Counted from the first letter of the stretch, positions 15,756-25,193 are shown. The stretch: 64,000 bases of DNA from Pseudomonas oryzihabitans (GCF_007665395.1 NZ_VDND01000014.1:93846-157845); one strand, 5' to 3'. Numbers and translations are program-made. Notes: generated from the sequence alone by a model not told the origin.

Positions 15756-16736
15756 TCAGCTGCGGGGCGATATGGAGTCGCCGGCGAGGCATTTCAAGAT
15801 CCGCGGCAGATTGTCACAAGCCAAGCTGTCGAACGTCTGCGCGGCGGGCCAGCCACGCAACCAGGTCAACTGCCGCTTCGCCAACTGCCGCGTGGCCGCC
15901 ACGCCACGCGCCACCATCTCTTCCCGCGTGCATTCCCCTTCCAGGAATTCCCAGACCTGACGATAGCCTACGGATCGCATGGACGGCAGGCCAGGATGCA
16001 GATCGGGACGCTCCCGCAAGGCTGAGACTTCGTCGATCAGACCCTGTTCCAGCATGAGCTCGAAGCGCTCGGCGATCCGCGCATGGAGCACCTCACGCCG
16101 GCCGGGTGCCAGGATCAATTGGGCGACAGTATAGGGCAATTGTGTCTGGGGCGCCCCGTTCGAATCGGCAGTGGCACGCATTTGCAGCGCGCGATGCTCG
16201 GTCATCGAGCGACCGCTGACGCGAAACACCTCGAGGGCCCGCAACAGCCGCTGGGGATCGTTGGGGTGGATGCGCGCCGCGGACACCGGATCGACCTCGG
16301 CCAGTTGCCGATGGATCTCGCCCCAGCCGGCGACCGCGGCCTGGGCCTCGATCTCGGCGCGTACCGCCGGATCAGCGCCGGGCATGTCGGCCAGGCCGTC
16401 GAGCAGGGCCTTGAAGTAGAGCATGGTGCCGCCGACCAGCAGGGGAATGCGCCCGGCGGCGGTGATCTCGGCCATGGCCGCCAGGGCATCGGTACGGAAG
16501 TCGGCCGCGGAATAGCTTTCCGCCGGATCGCGGATGTCCACCAGCCGGTGCGGATAGGCCGCCAGCAGCGCGGCGCTGGGCTTGGCGGTGCCGATGTCCA
16601 TGCCGCGATAGACCAGCGCCGAATCCACGCTGATCAGCTCGATGGGCAGTAGCCGGGCCAGCTCGATGGCGAGATCGGTCTTGCCGGAGGCGGTCGGCCC
16701 CATGAGGAAGATGGCGGGCGGCAGGGGGGTGGTCAT
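15756..16736 (-). CDS. miaA: tRNA dimethylallyltransferase
   Basis: Transfers a dimethylallyl group to A37 of tRNAs that read codons starting with U, the first step to ms2i6A. The 326-residue protein has a P-loop GPTASGKT at residues 13-20, the ISVDSALVYRGMDIGTAKPS substrate segment at about 35-54, LVGGTMLYFKALLDGL, and the C-terminal SVGYRQVWEFLEG and RQLAKRQLTWLR motifs. It lies 42 bases downstream of mutL and 87 upstream of hfq. Confidence 0.97.
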   Translation of the reverse strand: MTTPLPPAIFLMGPTASGKTDLAIELARLLPIELISVDSALVYRGMDIGTAKPSAALLAAYPHRLVDIRDPAESYSAADFRTDALAAMAEITAAGRIPLLVGGTMLYFKALLDGLADMPGADPAVRAEIEAQAAVAGWGEIHRQLAEVDPVSAARIHPNDPQRLLRALEVFRVSGRSMTEHRALQMRATADSNGAPQTQLPYTVAQLILAPGRREVLHARIAERFELMLEQGLIDEVSALRERPDLHPGLPSMRSVGYRQVWEFLEGECTREEMVARGVAATRQLAKRQLTWLRGWPAAQTFDSLACDNLPRILKCLAGDSISPRS

Positions 16737-16778
16737 GCGGGATTCTCGAAGGGCGCCGCGCAGGACGCGGCGGGGCGG

Positions 16779-18674
16779 TCAGCGGCCGCGCAGGAAGAGT
16801 TTGTCCAGGTCGTCCAGGCTGAGCTGGGCCCAGGTCGGACGGCCGTGGTTGCACTGGCCGCTGCGCTCGGTGGTTTCCATGTCGCGCAGCAAGGCATTCA
16901 TCTCCGGCAGCGTCAGCCGCCGGTTGGCGCGGACCGAGCCGTGGCAGGCCATGGTGCCGAGCAATTCGTTGAGGTGCGCCTGGATGCGGTCGCTGGTGCC
17001 GTATTCCAGCAGGTCGGCGAGCACGTCCTGCACCAGCCGGGCGGCCTGGGCCTGCTTGAGCAGCGCCGGGATCTGGCGGATCGCCAGGGTCTCGGGGCCG
17101 AGGCGCTGCAGCTCGAAGCCGAGGCGTTCGAACCACTGACCGTGCTCTTCGGCGCAATCGGCCTCGCGCTCGCTGACCGCCAGGGACTCGGGCACCAGCA
17201 GCGGCTGGCCGCGCAGGCCTTCGCTGGCCATGGCCACCTTGAGCCGCTCGTAGGTGATGCGCTCGTGGGCGGCGTGCATGTCCACCAGGATCAGCCCCTG
17301 GGCGTTCTCGGCGAGGATGTAGATGCCCTTGAGCTGGGCCAGGGCATAGCCCAGCGGCGGCACGTCGCCCTGCTCCGCCGGCAGCGGAGCGCTGGCAGCA
17401 CCCTCCGGCAGCGGGGCGAAGAACGCCTGGTAGGCGCTCTGGACCTCGGCCACGAGCGCCCCGGCATAGGGCTGCGGCGCCGGACTGTAGCGCGCGCCAG
17501 CCGAGCCACCGCCACTGGCGAGGGGCTGGGCGGGCGGCGCGGGGCTGTCGTGCAGCACGGCGGCGGCCAGGCGCATCTCGCCCTGGGGACCGAACTCACC
17601 GGCGGCGGGGCCGCTCAGCGGTGCCGGGGCGGTGGGCGCCACCACGGCGAGCTGGTCGTCCGGGCGGATGTCGCCCAGCGCCCGGTGCAGGGTGCCGTAG
17701 AGGAAGTCGTGGACCTGGCGACTGTCGCGGAAACGCACCTCGTGCTTGGTGGGGTGGACGTTGACGTCCACCGTCGCCGGATCCACTTCGAGGAACAGCA
17801 CGAAGGCCGGGTAACGGCCGTTGTAGAGGACGTCGCGATAGGCCTGGCGCACGGCATGGGCGACCAGCTTGTCGCGCACCATGCGGCCGTTGACGTAGAA
17901 GTACTGCAGGTCGGCCTGGCCGCGCGAGAAGGTCGGCAGGCCCACCCAACCCCAGAGGCGCAGGCCGCCGCGCTCGATGTCCAGCGGCAGCGCCTGCTCG
18001 AGGAAGGCCGGCCCGCAGACCGCGCCGACCCGACGCCCCTGGCTCTGCGGATCGCCGGCCGGGTGCAGGGCGAGCACGCTCTTGCCGTTGTGTCTGAGGT
18101 GGAAGCCCACGTCGAAGCGCGCCAGCGCCAGGCGCCGCACCACTTCCTGCAGGTGATCGAATTCGGTCTTTTCGGCGCGCAGGAACTTGCGCCGCGCCGG
18201 GGTATTGAAGAAGAGGTCACGCACCTCCACCGAGGTGCCCTGGGGATGGGCGGCGGGCTGCACCCGCGGCTGCATCTCGCGGCCTTCGGTCTCCACCTGC
18301 CAGGCCTGGTCTTCGCCCAGGTGGCGGGAGGTCAGGGTGAGGCGCGACACCGAGCTGACCGAGGCCAGGGCTTCGCCGCGAAACCCCAGGCTGGCGACGC
18401 TTTCCAGCTCGTCCAGGTGGTAGATCTTGCTGGTGGCATGGCGCGCCAGGGCCAGGTGCAGGTCATCCGCCGGGATGCCGTGGCCGTCGTCGCGTACCCG
18501 CAGCAGCTTGATCCCGCCCTGCTCCACCTCGACGTCGATGCGCCGGGCACCGGCATCCAGGCTGTTCTCCAGCAGCTCCTTAGCCACCGAGGCGGGGCGT
18601 TCGACCACCTCGCCGGCGGCGATCTGGTTGGACAGCCGCGGACTGAGCAGCTGGATGCGCCGGGGTTCAGTCAT
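16779..18674 (-). CDS. mutL: DNA mismatch repair protein MutL
   Basis: Couples MutS mismatch recognition to strand incision and removal. The 631-residue protein has the N-terminal GHKL ATPase with IAAGEVVERPASV, ELLENSLDAGA, DDGHGI and GFRGEALASV. A Pro/Ala-rich linker spans roughly 345-440. The C-terminal domain carries DMHAAHERITYE (about 462-473), which fits the D-x-H-A-x2-E-x4-E endonuclease motif of MutL from organisms without MutH. The ATG overlaps the end of amiB by 8 bases, so the two are co-expressed. Confidence 0.97.
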   Translation of the reverse strand: MTEPRRIQLLSPRLSNQIAAGEVVERPASVAKELLENSLDAGARRIDVEVEQGGIKLLRVRDDGHGIPADDLHLALARHATSKIYHLDELESVASLGFRGEALASVSSVSRLTLTSRHLGEDQAWQVETEGREMQPRVQPAAHPQGTSVEVRDLFFNTPARRKFLRAEKTEFDHLQEVVRRLALARFDVGFHLRHNGKSVLALHPAGDPQSQGRRVGAVCGPAFLEQALPLDIERGGLRLWGWVGLPTFSRGQADLQYFYVNGRMVRDKLVAHAVRQAYRDVLYNGRYPAFVLFLEVDPATVDVNVHPTKHEVRFRDSRQVHDFLYGTLHRALGDIRPDDQLAVVAPTAPAPLSGPAAGEFGPQGEMRLAAAVLHDSPAPPAQPLASGGGSAGARYSPAPQPYAGALVAEVQSAYQAFFAPLPEGAASAPLPAEQGDVPPLGYALAQLKGIYILAENAQGLILVDMHAAHERITYERLKVAMASEGLRGQPLLVPESLAVSEREADCAEEHGQWFERLGFELQRLGPETLAIRQIPALLKQAQAARLVQDVLADLLEYGTSDRIQAHLNELLGTMACHGSVRANRRLTLPEMNALLRDMETTERSGQCNHGRPTWAQLSLDDLDKLFLRGR

Positions 18675-20097
18675 TGCTGGCCGCCAGTTCGTGGGTGGGG
18701 ATGGTCAGCACCTGACCGGAACGGATGCGATTGCCGCGCAGCCCATTGGCGGCGCGCAGGGTGGACAGGTCGACATCATAGCGCCGGGCGATCAGGCTCA
18801 GGCTTTCGCCGGGCTGCACGCGGTGCTGGTCGACGCCGCGCACCACTCCGACCTTGTCGCCGCGTTGCTCGCGCTGCCAGGCCAGGTAGGTACCCGGCGG
18901 CGGACGATGCTGGAAGTACTGCACGATGCCCGACTGGATCTGCCGGGCGAGCAGGCCCTGGTGCGCGGGACTGGCGAGCTTGGCCGATTCGTTGGCGTTG
19001 GTGATGAAGCCGGTCTCCACCAGGATCGAGGGGATGTCCGGCGACTTCAGCACCATGAACCCGGCCTGCTCCACCCGCGAGTGGAGCAGCTTGGTGGCGC
19101 GCCCGACCTGGCTGAGGATGGTCTGGCCGACTTCCAGGCTGGAGGCCACGGTGGCGGTCATGGACAGGTCCATGAGCACCCCGGCGAGCATCGGGTCCTT
19201 GTTGTCCAGGGCATCGGAGACGCCGCCGACCTGGTCGGAGCGGTTTTCCGAATCGGCCAGCCAGCGCGCCGCCTCGGAGGTGGCGCCGCGCTGGGACAGG
19301 GCGAAGACGGTGACGCCCTCGGCGCTGGCGCTGGGCGCCGAATCGGCATGGATGGAGATGAACAGGTCTGCGCCCTTCTTGCGGGCGATGACCTGCCGCT
19401 GGCGCAGCGGGATGAAGTAGTCACTGGTGCGCGTCAGCTCGGCGCGAAAGCCCTTCTGCCGGTTGAGATTGGCCTGCAGCTGCCGGGCGATGGCCAGCAC
19501 CACGTTCTTCTCGTACAGCCGACCACGGCCGATGGCACCGGGGTCTTCCCCGCCGTGGCCCGGGTCGATCACCACCACCACGTCGCGCTTGCCGCTGGGT
19601 CCGGCCGGCAGACGGGTGGCCGGTTGGGCCGGGGTCACCGGGGTCGCCGGCAGGTTGGGCGTGACGGTGGCCGGGATGTCACTGGTGGCCGGATCGGTAC
19701 CCTGGTCGTAGAGATCGACCACCAGGCGGTTGCCGTACTCCTTGTTGGGCGCCAGGGTGAAGCTCTTGGGCGTCAGGGCGCCCTTGGTGTCCAGCACCAG
19801 GCGCACCTCGCCCGGCGAGCGCTGGGCCGCCCGCAGGCCGGTGATGGGGGTGTTGCGCAGCGGCTTCTCGTTCAGCCCGCCGTCGAGCTGCGCGCCGGAC
19901 AGGTCGATGACGATGCGGTCCGGGGCGCTGAGGGTGAAGACGCTGGCCTTGACCGGGCCGGTGAGATCGAACACCAGCCGGGTATTGTCGGGTGCGCGCC
20001 AGACGCGCATGCCCTTGATCTGGGTGGCGGCCAGCAGCTGACTGCTGAGGATCAACAACAACAGGCCGAGTCCCGACCTGAGAAAACGCTTGCGCAT
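18667..20097 (-). CDS. amiB: N-acetylmuramoyl-L-alanine amidase (AmiB/AmiC type) with AMIN and LysM domains
   Basis: Periplasmic zinc amidase that cuts the peptide from N-acetylmuramic acid during daughter cell separation. From the ATG of MRKRFLRSG the 476-residue protein has a signal peptide (about 1-24, ending LLAA). The AMIN targeting domain covers about 27-125. The Amidase_3 domain carries VVVIDPGHGGEDPGAIG with the first zinc His, LTRTSDYFIPLRQR and SIHADSA, and ends with ILVETGFITN. A C-terminal LysM (about 430-472) begins VQPGESLSLIARRY. No strong ribosome binding site is seen, so coupling to tsaE (stop 38 bases upstream) is likely. Confidence 0.95.
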   Translation of the reverse strand: MRKRFLRSGLGLLLLILSSQLLAATQIKGMRVWRAPDNTRLVFDLTGPVKASVFTLSAPDRIVIDLSGAQLDGGLNEKPLRNTPITGLRAAQRSPGEVRLVLDTKGALTPKSFTLAPNKEYGNRLVVDLYDQGTDPATSDIPATVTPNLPATPVTPAQPATRLPAGPSGKRDVVVVIDPGHGGEDPGAIGRGRLYEKNVVLAIARQLQANLNRQKGFRAELTRTSDYFIPLRQRQVIARKKGADLFISIHADSAPSASAEGVTVFALSQRGATSEAARWLADSENRSDQVGGVSDALDNKDPMLAGVLMDLSMTATVASSLEVGQTILSQVGRATKLLHSRVEQAGFMVLKSPDIPSILVETGFITNANESAKLASPAHQGLLARQIQSGIVQYFQHRPPPGTYLAWQREQRGDKVGVVRGVDQHRVQPGESLSLIARRYDVDLSTLRAANGLRGNRIRSGQVLTIPTHELAASND

Positions 20098-20135
20098 GCC
20101 TGCGACCGTATAGCTGGAGAACGGGGATCGGCGTC

Positions 20136-20597
20136 CTAGGACGCGAGGGCGGCGCACCAGGCCTCGCCATGAGCCCCCTGGCTGACCAGGCGGAGATCAC
20201 GGCCGTCGGCGCGTGGCGTAATGGTAATGTCCAGGTCCGGCTTTGGCAAAAAGCCCTGGCCACGTTCGGGCCATTCCACCAGGCACAAGGCTTCGGGTGT
20301 GAAGTAGTCGCGAATCCCCATGAATTCCAGCTCTTCCGGATCGGCCAGGCGATAGAGATCGAAGTGGTAGACCGCGCCGCTGGCCAATTCATAGGGCTCG
20401 ACCAGGGTGAAGGTGGGGCTCTTGACCGCCCCGGCATGGCCGAGGCCGCGCAGGATGCCGCGCGACAGGGTGGTCTTGCCGGCGCCCAGGTCGCCGTGCA
20501 GGTAGAGCACACCGCGACCGCCGCTGGCCCGGGCCAGGCGGGCTCCCAGGGCATACATGGCGGCTTCGTCGGCGGCGTGCAGGGTCAGTTCAGGCAT
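20136..20597 (-). CDS. tsaE: tRNA threonylcarbamoyladenosine biosynthesis ATPase TsaE
   Basis: ATPase that works with TsaB and TsaD to place threonylcarbamoyl on A37 of ANN-decoding tRNAs. The 153-residue product has the Walker A motif LHGDLGAGKTTLSRGILRGLG at about 33-53, then SPTFTLVEPYE and YHFDLYRL, and the FTPEALCLVEWPERG segment. The start codon lies 13 bases inside the end of nnrD, a normal operon overlap. Confidence 0.96.
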   Translation of the reverse strand: MPELTLHAADEAAMYALGARLARASGGRGVLYLHGDLGAGKTTLSRGILRGLGHAGAVKSPTFTLVEPYELASGAVYHFDLYRLADPEELEFMGIRDYFTPEALCLVEWPERGQGFLPKPDLDITITPRADGRDLRLVSQGAHGEAWCAALAS

Positions 20598-22072
20598 GGC
20601 TGGAGTTCCTCGAGCAACTGGCGGGCGACCAGGGGCAGATCGCTGGCGGCCAGGCCGCGGCCCTGGCGACCCAGCTCGGCGCCGGCCCGACCGTGCAGCC
20701 AGGCGCCCAGGCAGGCGGCCTCGAAGGGTGGCAGCCCCTGCCCCAGCAGGGCCGCGATGATACCGGTGAGGATGTCCCCCAGGCCACCGGTGGCCATCGC
20801 CGGATGGCCCTCGCCACACAGCGCCATGCGTCCGTCCGGATGGGCGATCAGGGTACCGAAGCCCTTGAGCAGGGCCACGCCGCCATAGCGCCGGGCCAGT
20901 TCGCGAGCGCTGCCGGGGCGATCGGCCTCGATCTCCTTGATCGACCGGCCGAGCAGCCGCGCCGCCTCGCCCGGGTGCGGCGTCATCACCCAGGGCCCGC
21001 GCGGCGCCTCGACCACCCCGGCGGCCAGGAGATTGAGCGCATCGGCGTCCCACACCTGGGCCACGTCCAGCGTCGCGGCGGCGCTGGCCAGCGCCTTGCC
21101 CCAGGCGCCCTGCCCCAGCCCGGGTCCGACGGCCAGCACATCGGCTTTCTTGGCCAGTTCGAGCACGGCGAAGCTGGAATGCACCCCGGCGACCATGACC
21201 TCGGGCCGCCGCGCCAGTACCGCAGTGACATTGGACGGCCGGGTCGCCAGGCTGAGCATGCCGGCGCCGCAGCGCAGCGCCGCTTCGCTGGTCATGATGG
21301 CCGCGCCACCGGTGCCCTCGTCGCCGCCGATCACCAGCAGGTGACCGAATTGGCCCTTGTGCGCATTCAGCGGGCGCACCGCCAGCCGTGGCAGGTTGCC
21401 GGGCGCCAGCCGCTGCGCGGTGGCGTGGGCGGGATTCTGCGGCTCCTCCATCAGCGGCTCGAACACCAGGCTGCCGACGTGATCCGGGCCCTTGCCGGTG
21501 AACAGGCCGAGCTTGAGGCCGATGAAGGTGATGGTCAGGTCGGCGCGCACCAGGGCTCCCGCTGCCGCCCCGGTGTCGGCGTCCAGCCCGGACGGGATAT
21601 CGATGGCCACCACCGGCAGCTCGCTGACGTTGATCCGCTCGATGGCCGCGGCGTAGGGCTCGCGCGCCGCACCCTTGAGCCCGGTGCCGAGCAGGGCATC
21701 GATCAGCACCCCGGCCAGTGGCGCGTCCGTACGCCAGGGCTGGATATCCACACCGGCGGCCAGGGCCTCGGCATGGGCCAGGGCGGCATCGCCGCTGAGA
21801 CCGCTTGGATCGGCCAGGTACCAGACGCGCGCCTGCCAGCCGGCCTTGCGCGCCAAGGCGGCGACCAGATAGCCATCCCCGGCGTTGTTGCCGCCCCCGG
21901 CCAGCACGCAGAGGGCACCGGCATGGGGCCAGCCATGACGCAGCGAGCGCCAGGCCGCAGCGGCGGCGCGGCGCATCAACTCGAGACCGGGCAGACCGCC
22001 GGCGATCAGTTGGGCATCGAGATCCCGCACCTGCTGGGCGCTGTAGAGCTGGAACGGCAGTTCGTCGTGCAT
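20585..22072 (-). CDS. nnrD: Bifunctional NAD(P)H-hydrate epimerase / ADP-dependent NAD(P)H-hydrate dehydratase
   Basis: Repairs hydrated NADH and NADPH. The ATG of MHDELPFQLYSAQQVRDLD is used, ten bases after GGAGG, giving 495 residues. The N-terminal YjeF/NnrE epimerase domain (about 1-215) contains GGGNNAGDGYLVAALA and AIDIPSGLDADTG. The C-terminal NnrD dehydratase domain (about 225-490) contains HKGQFGHLLVIGGDEGTGGA, VMTPHPGEAARLLG and a ribokinase-like GGLGDILTGIIAALL near the end. First gene of the nnrD-tsaE-amiB-mutL-miaA run; divergent from queG with a 62-base shared promoter region. Confidence 0.96.
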   Translation of the reverse strand: MHDELPFQLYSAQQVRDLDAQLIAGGLPGLELMRRAAAAAWRSLRHGWPHAGALCVLAGGGNNAGDGYLVAALARKAGWQARVWYLADPSGLSGDAALAHAEALAAGVDIQPWRTDAPLAGVLIDALLGTGLKGAAREPYAAAIERINVSELPVVAIDIPSGLDADTGAAAGALVRADLTITFIGLKLGLFTGKGPDHVGSLVFEPLMEEPQNPAHATAQRLAPGNLPRLAVRPLNAHKGQFGHLLVIGGDEGTGGAAIMTSEAALRCGAGMLSLATRPSNVTAVLARRPEVMVAGVHSSFAVLELAKKADVLAVGPGLGQGAWGKALASAAATLDVAQVWDADALNLLAAGVVEAPRGPWVMTPHPGEAARLLGRSIKEIEADRPGSARELARRYGGVALLKGFGTLIAHPDGRMALCGEGHPAMATGGLGDILTGIIAALLGQGLPPFEAACLGAWLHGRAGAELGRQGRGLAASDLPLVARQLLEELQPCLN

Positions 22073-22134
22073 GCTGGGAAAGCCTCCGGAGTCTGGCAAA
22101 ATAGGCGGCCCTCCTGCCACGCGCCTTCCTGTCG

Positions 22135-23199
22135 ATGTCCGCTGTCGCCCTCGATCTCGCCGCCCTGGCCGACCTCATCAAGACCTGGGGTCGGGAACTG
22201 GGCTTTCAGCAGACCGGCATCGCCGGCCTGGATCTGGCACGTCACGAGGAACATCTGGAGCGCTGGCTGGCCGCCGGTTTCCATGGCGAGATGGACTATA
22301 TGGCCGCGCACGGAACCAAACGTTCGCGACCGGCCGAACTGGTACCCGGCACCCTCCGGGTGATTTCCCTGCGCATGGATTACCTGCCCGGCGATACCCG
22401 CATGAGCGAACGCCTGGCCGACGGCAGTGCCGCCTATGTCTCGCGCTACGCCCTGGGCCGCGACTACCACAAGCTGATCCGCAAGCGCCTGCAGCAGCTG
22501 GCGGAGCGCATCCAGGCCGAGATCGGGCCGCTCGGCTATCGCGCCTTCGTCGACAGCGCGCCGGTACTGGAAAAGGCCATCGCCGAACAGGCCGGCCTGG
22601 GCTGGATCGGCAAGAACACCCTGGTGCTCAATCGCAAGGCCGGCAGTTGGTTCTTCCTCGGCGAACTCTTCGTCGACGTGCCCCTGCCGGTGGACGAACC
22701 CACCTCGCGCGACCACTGCGGCACCTGCCGGGCCTGCCTGGACATCTGCCCGACCCAGGCTTTCGTCGGCCCTTATCAGCTGGATGCCCGCCGCTGCATC
22801 TCCTACCTGACCATCGAATTCAAGGGCAGCATTCCGCTGGAGCTGCGCCCGCTGATCGGCAACCGGGTGTTCGGCTGTGACGACTGTCAGCTGGTCTGCC
22901 CCTGGAACCGCTTCGCCAAGCCCAGTGCCGAAGGGGACTTCCAGCCGCGCCACCGGCTGGACAGCGCCAGCCTGGCCGAGCTCTTCCGCTGGACCGAAGC
23001 CGAGTTTCTCAGCCGCACCGAGGGCTCGCCGCTGCGCCGCGCCGGCTACGAGCGCTGGCTGCGCAACCTGGCGGTCGGCCTGGGCAATGCACCGACCAGC
23101 ATCCCCGTGGTGGAGGCGCTGCGGTTGCAGCGCGAGCACCCCTCGCCGCTGGTGCGCGAGCACGTCGACTGGGCGCTGGAGCGGCATGGCGAGCGCTAG
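22135..23199 (+). CDS. queG: Epoxyqueuosine reductase QueG
   Basis: Cobalamin-dependent iron-sulfur enzyme for the last step of queuosine synthesis, reducing epoxyqueuosine in the tRNA wobble position. 354 residues. The N-terminal domain has the conserved RYALGRDYHKLIRKRLQ and the catalytic Asp140 in VDSAPVLEK, then LGWIGKNTLV. Two [4Fe-4S] clusters are formed from C195, C198, C201, C205 (CGTCRACLDICP) and C221, C248, C251, C255 (CDDCQLVCPW). It converges with the TRIC gene and overlaps it by 4 bases. Confidence 0.97.
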   Translation: MSAVALDLAALADLIKTWGRELGFQQTGIAGLDLARHEEHLERWLAAGFHGEMDYMAAHGTKRSRPAELVPGTLRVISLRMDYLPGDTRMSERLADGSAAYVSRYALGRDYHKLIRKRLQQLAERIQAEIGPLGYRAFVDSAPVLEKAIAEQAGLGWIGKNTLVLNRKAGSWFFLGELFVDVPLPVDEPTSRDHCGTCRACLDICPTQAFVGPYQLDARRCISYLTIEFKGSIPLELRPLIGNRVFGCDDCQLVCPWNRFAKPSAEGDFQPRHRLDSASLAELFRWTEAEFLSRTEGSPLRRAGYERWLRNLAVGLGNAPTSIPVVEALRLQREHPSPLVREHVDWALERHGER

Positions 23200-23810
23200 T
23201 GGGGCTCGTCGTCGTACCTGAAGGTCGGCATCTGCCAGTTGAATCTCAGCGCCAGCAGGCGGAGCAGCAGCCCGGCACTGAGGGTGATGAGCAGCGCCTG
23301 TTCCTCGCTCAGCCACTGGCGGCAGAGCAGGTAGCAGCCGGCGGACAGCACCGCCACGCTGGCGTAGAGCTCGCGCCTGAGGATCAGGGGGACGTCGTTG
23401 CAGAGGATGTCGCGCAGGATGCCGCCGCAGGTGCCGGTGAGGGTACCGCTGACGATGACGATGACCGGACTCAGGCCCATCTCCAGCGCCACCTGGCAGC
23501 CGATCACGGTGAAGGCCACCAGGCCCAGGGCGTCGAGCACCAGGAACAGCTGGCGCAGATGCCGCATGACCCGGGCGATGGCCACGGTGGCGAGGCCCGC
23601 ACCCACGGTGAGCGCCAGGTACTCGGGATGCCTGACCCAACCGAGCGGGTAGTGCCCGAGCAGGACGTCGCGCACCGAGCCGCCGCCCAGGGCGGTGACG
23701 CTGGCGATCAGCGCCACGCCGAACAGGTCCATGCCGCGCCGCCCGGCGGACAGCGCGCCGGTCATGGCCTCGGCGGTGATGGCCACCAGGTAGAGGATGG
23801 ACAGCAGCAC
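23196..23810 (-). CDS. TRIC-family (UPF0126) cation channel / membrane protein
   Basis: 204-residue protein with about seven membrane helices in two related halves. The paired motifs SVTALGGGSVRDVLLG (about 37-52) and SGTLTGTCGGILRDILCN (about 121-138) are the glycine-rich pore signature of the YadS/YicG (UPF0126, TRIC) family. Bacterial members conduct K+ or have been linked to glycine transport, so the substrate is uncertain. The start is GTG; no good ribosome binding site is seen, but it lies 13 bases after the orn stop codon and is probably translated by coupling. Convergent with queG. Confidence 0.87.
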   Translation of the reverse strand: MLLSILYLVAITAEAMTGALSAGRRGMDLFGVALIASVTALGGGSVRDVLLGHYPLGWVRHPEYLALTVGAGLATVAIARVMRHLRQLFLVLDALGLVAFTVIGCQVALEMGLSPVIVIVSGTLTGTCGGILRDILCNDVPLILRRELYASVAVLSAGCYLLCRQWLSEEQALLITLSAGLLLRLLALRFNWQMPTFRYDDEPH

Positions 23811-23823
23811 GGCGGCGAGGCCG

Positions 23824-24372
23824 TCAGAGCTTGATGAAGTGCTCGCGGTAGTGGCGCAGCTCGGCGATGGAATCGCGGATGTCGTCCAGCGCCAGGTGGC
23901 TGCCGCTCTTCTTCACGCCATCGCGGACGTGGGGCGCCCAGCGCGCGGCCAGTTCCTTGAGGGTGGAGACGTCCAGGTTGCGGTAGTGGAAGTAGGCTTC
24001 CAGCTCCGGCATGCGGCGATAGAGGAAGCGACGATCCTGGCAGATGCTGTTGCCGCAGATCGGCGACTTGCCCTTGGGCACCCAGTCACGCAGGAACTCC
24101 AGGGTCAGCGCCTCGGCCTGGGCGGTGTCGACGGTGCTCTCGCGCACCCGCTGGGTCAGCCCCGAGCCGCCGTGCTGGCGGGTGTTCCACTCGTCCATGC
24201 CGGCCAGGATCTCGTCCGACTGGTGGATGGCCAGCACCGGGCCCTCGGCCAGGACATTCAGATCGCTGTCGGTGACGATGGTGGCCATCTCGATGATCAC
24301 GTCCCGATCCGGATCCAGGCCGGTCATTTCCAGGTCGATCCAGATCAGGTGCTGCGGATTGGGGGTGGGCAT
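23824..24372 (-). CDS. orn: Oligoribonuclease
   Basis: DEDDh 3'-5' exonuclease that degrades diribonucleotides, including pGpG, the breakdown product of c-di-GMP, and so affects c-di-GMP signalling in Pseudomonas. 182 residues. The catalytic Asp13 and Glu15 are in WIDLEMTGLD; QRVRESTVDTAQAE, GNSICQDRRFL and KSGSHLALDDIRDSI carry the remaining active-site residues. AAGGAG lies upstream of the ATG. It belongs beside rsgA and queG as in P. aeruginosa; here a methyltransferase gene is next to it. Confidence 0.97.
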   Translation of the reverse strand: MPTPNPQHLIWIDLEMTGLDPDRDVIIEMATIVTDSDLNVLAEGPVLAIHQSDEILAGMDEWNTRQHGGSGLTQRVRESTVDTAQAEALTLEFLRDWVPKGKSPICGNSICQDRRFLYRRMPELEAYFHYRNLDVSTLKELAARWAPHVRDGVKKSGSHLALDDIRDSIAELRHYREHFIKL

Positions 24373-24422
24373 GGTGAACTCCTTGATGATGGCACCAGTG
24401 TAGCAGCGCGCCTGCCGCGCAC

Positions 24423-25193
24423 CTACCGGCGCCAGAGCAGCAGCCGGCTGCCGCGCAGGTCACCCACCTCCAGCACCCGATCCGCCGGCTGGTCGGGAAT
24501 CTCGAAGGTATTGCTGATCAGCCAGCTGCCGGGACGCAGTTCCTGTCGCGCCTTCTCGCCCAGGCGCGGCATGGGCGCCGGCGAGAGAAAGCAGTAGACG
24601 ACCTCGAACTCGCCCAGCTCCACCCGCCAGAGGTCGCGATAGCGCACCTGGCAGTTGCGCCTGGGCAGGCAGCGCAGCCAGGCCAGGGCGAAGCTCAGCG
24701 GCGCCGTCTCCACGCCGACGAAACTGGCCTGTGGAAAGCGCCGGGAGAGGTCGACCAGGGTATCGCCCAGGCCGCAACCCAGGTCGACGAAGCGAAAGGT
24801 CGGCTCGCGTTCGGCGAGCAGTTCGGCCAGCCGCTCGCGGGTCTGACGTCCGGTGAGATAGAGCGGCACCCGCTCGCGCAGGCTGTTCCAGTTCAGCAGC
24901 AGGAGCAGCAGGAAGCCCAGCGCGGCGATACCCGCCGAGAGGCCACGCCCGCTGACCAGGTAGAGCGCCGGGGCGAACAGCAGGTTGATGAACACCCACC
25001 AGCGCGCCAGCCCGAGCACCTCGCCCAGCAGGGCCGCCAGCACCGCCTGCAGGCAGACCAGCGCCAGCAGCGACGGACGCTGGCCGGCGAAGCTGGCCCA
25101 CAGCCGCAGGCCGACGACGGCGACCACCAGGGCGGCCAACTGCACCAGGACGGCTAGCAGCAGGGGATAGCGCGAGGCGAGATGGGCCAGCAT
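24423..25193 (-). CDS. Membrane-anchored class I SAM-dependent methyltransferase
   Basis: From the ATG of MLAHLASRYP (TGGAG upstream) the product is 256 residues. The first 120 or so hold about four hydrophobic helices with little polar loop. A methyltransferase-like domain follows with FRFVDLGCGLGDTLVDLS (motif I, SAM binding), SFVGVETAPLSFALA (motif II acidic residue) and a FEVVYCFLSPAPMPRLG segment. Substrate and pathway cannot be told from the sequence. Divergent from rsgA with a 94-base gap and 50 bases upstream of orn. The combination of a polytopic N-terminus with a small methyltransferase is unusual; a lipid, quinone or membrane-protein substrate is possible. Confidence 0.8.
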   Translation of the reverse strand: MLAHLASRYPLLLAVLVQLAALVVAVVGLRLWASFAGQRPSLLALVCLQAVLAALLGEVLGLARWWVFINLLFAPALYLVSGRGLSAGIAALGFLLLLLLNWNSLRERVPLYLTGRQTRERLAELLAEREPTFRFVDLGCGLGDTLVDLSRRFPQASFVGVETAPLSFALAWLRCLPRRNCQVRYRDLWRVELGEFEVVYCFLSPAPMPRLGEKARQELRPGSWLISNTFEIPDQPADRVLEVGDLRGSRLLLWRR

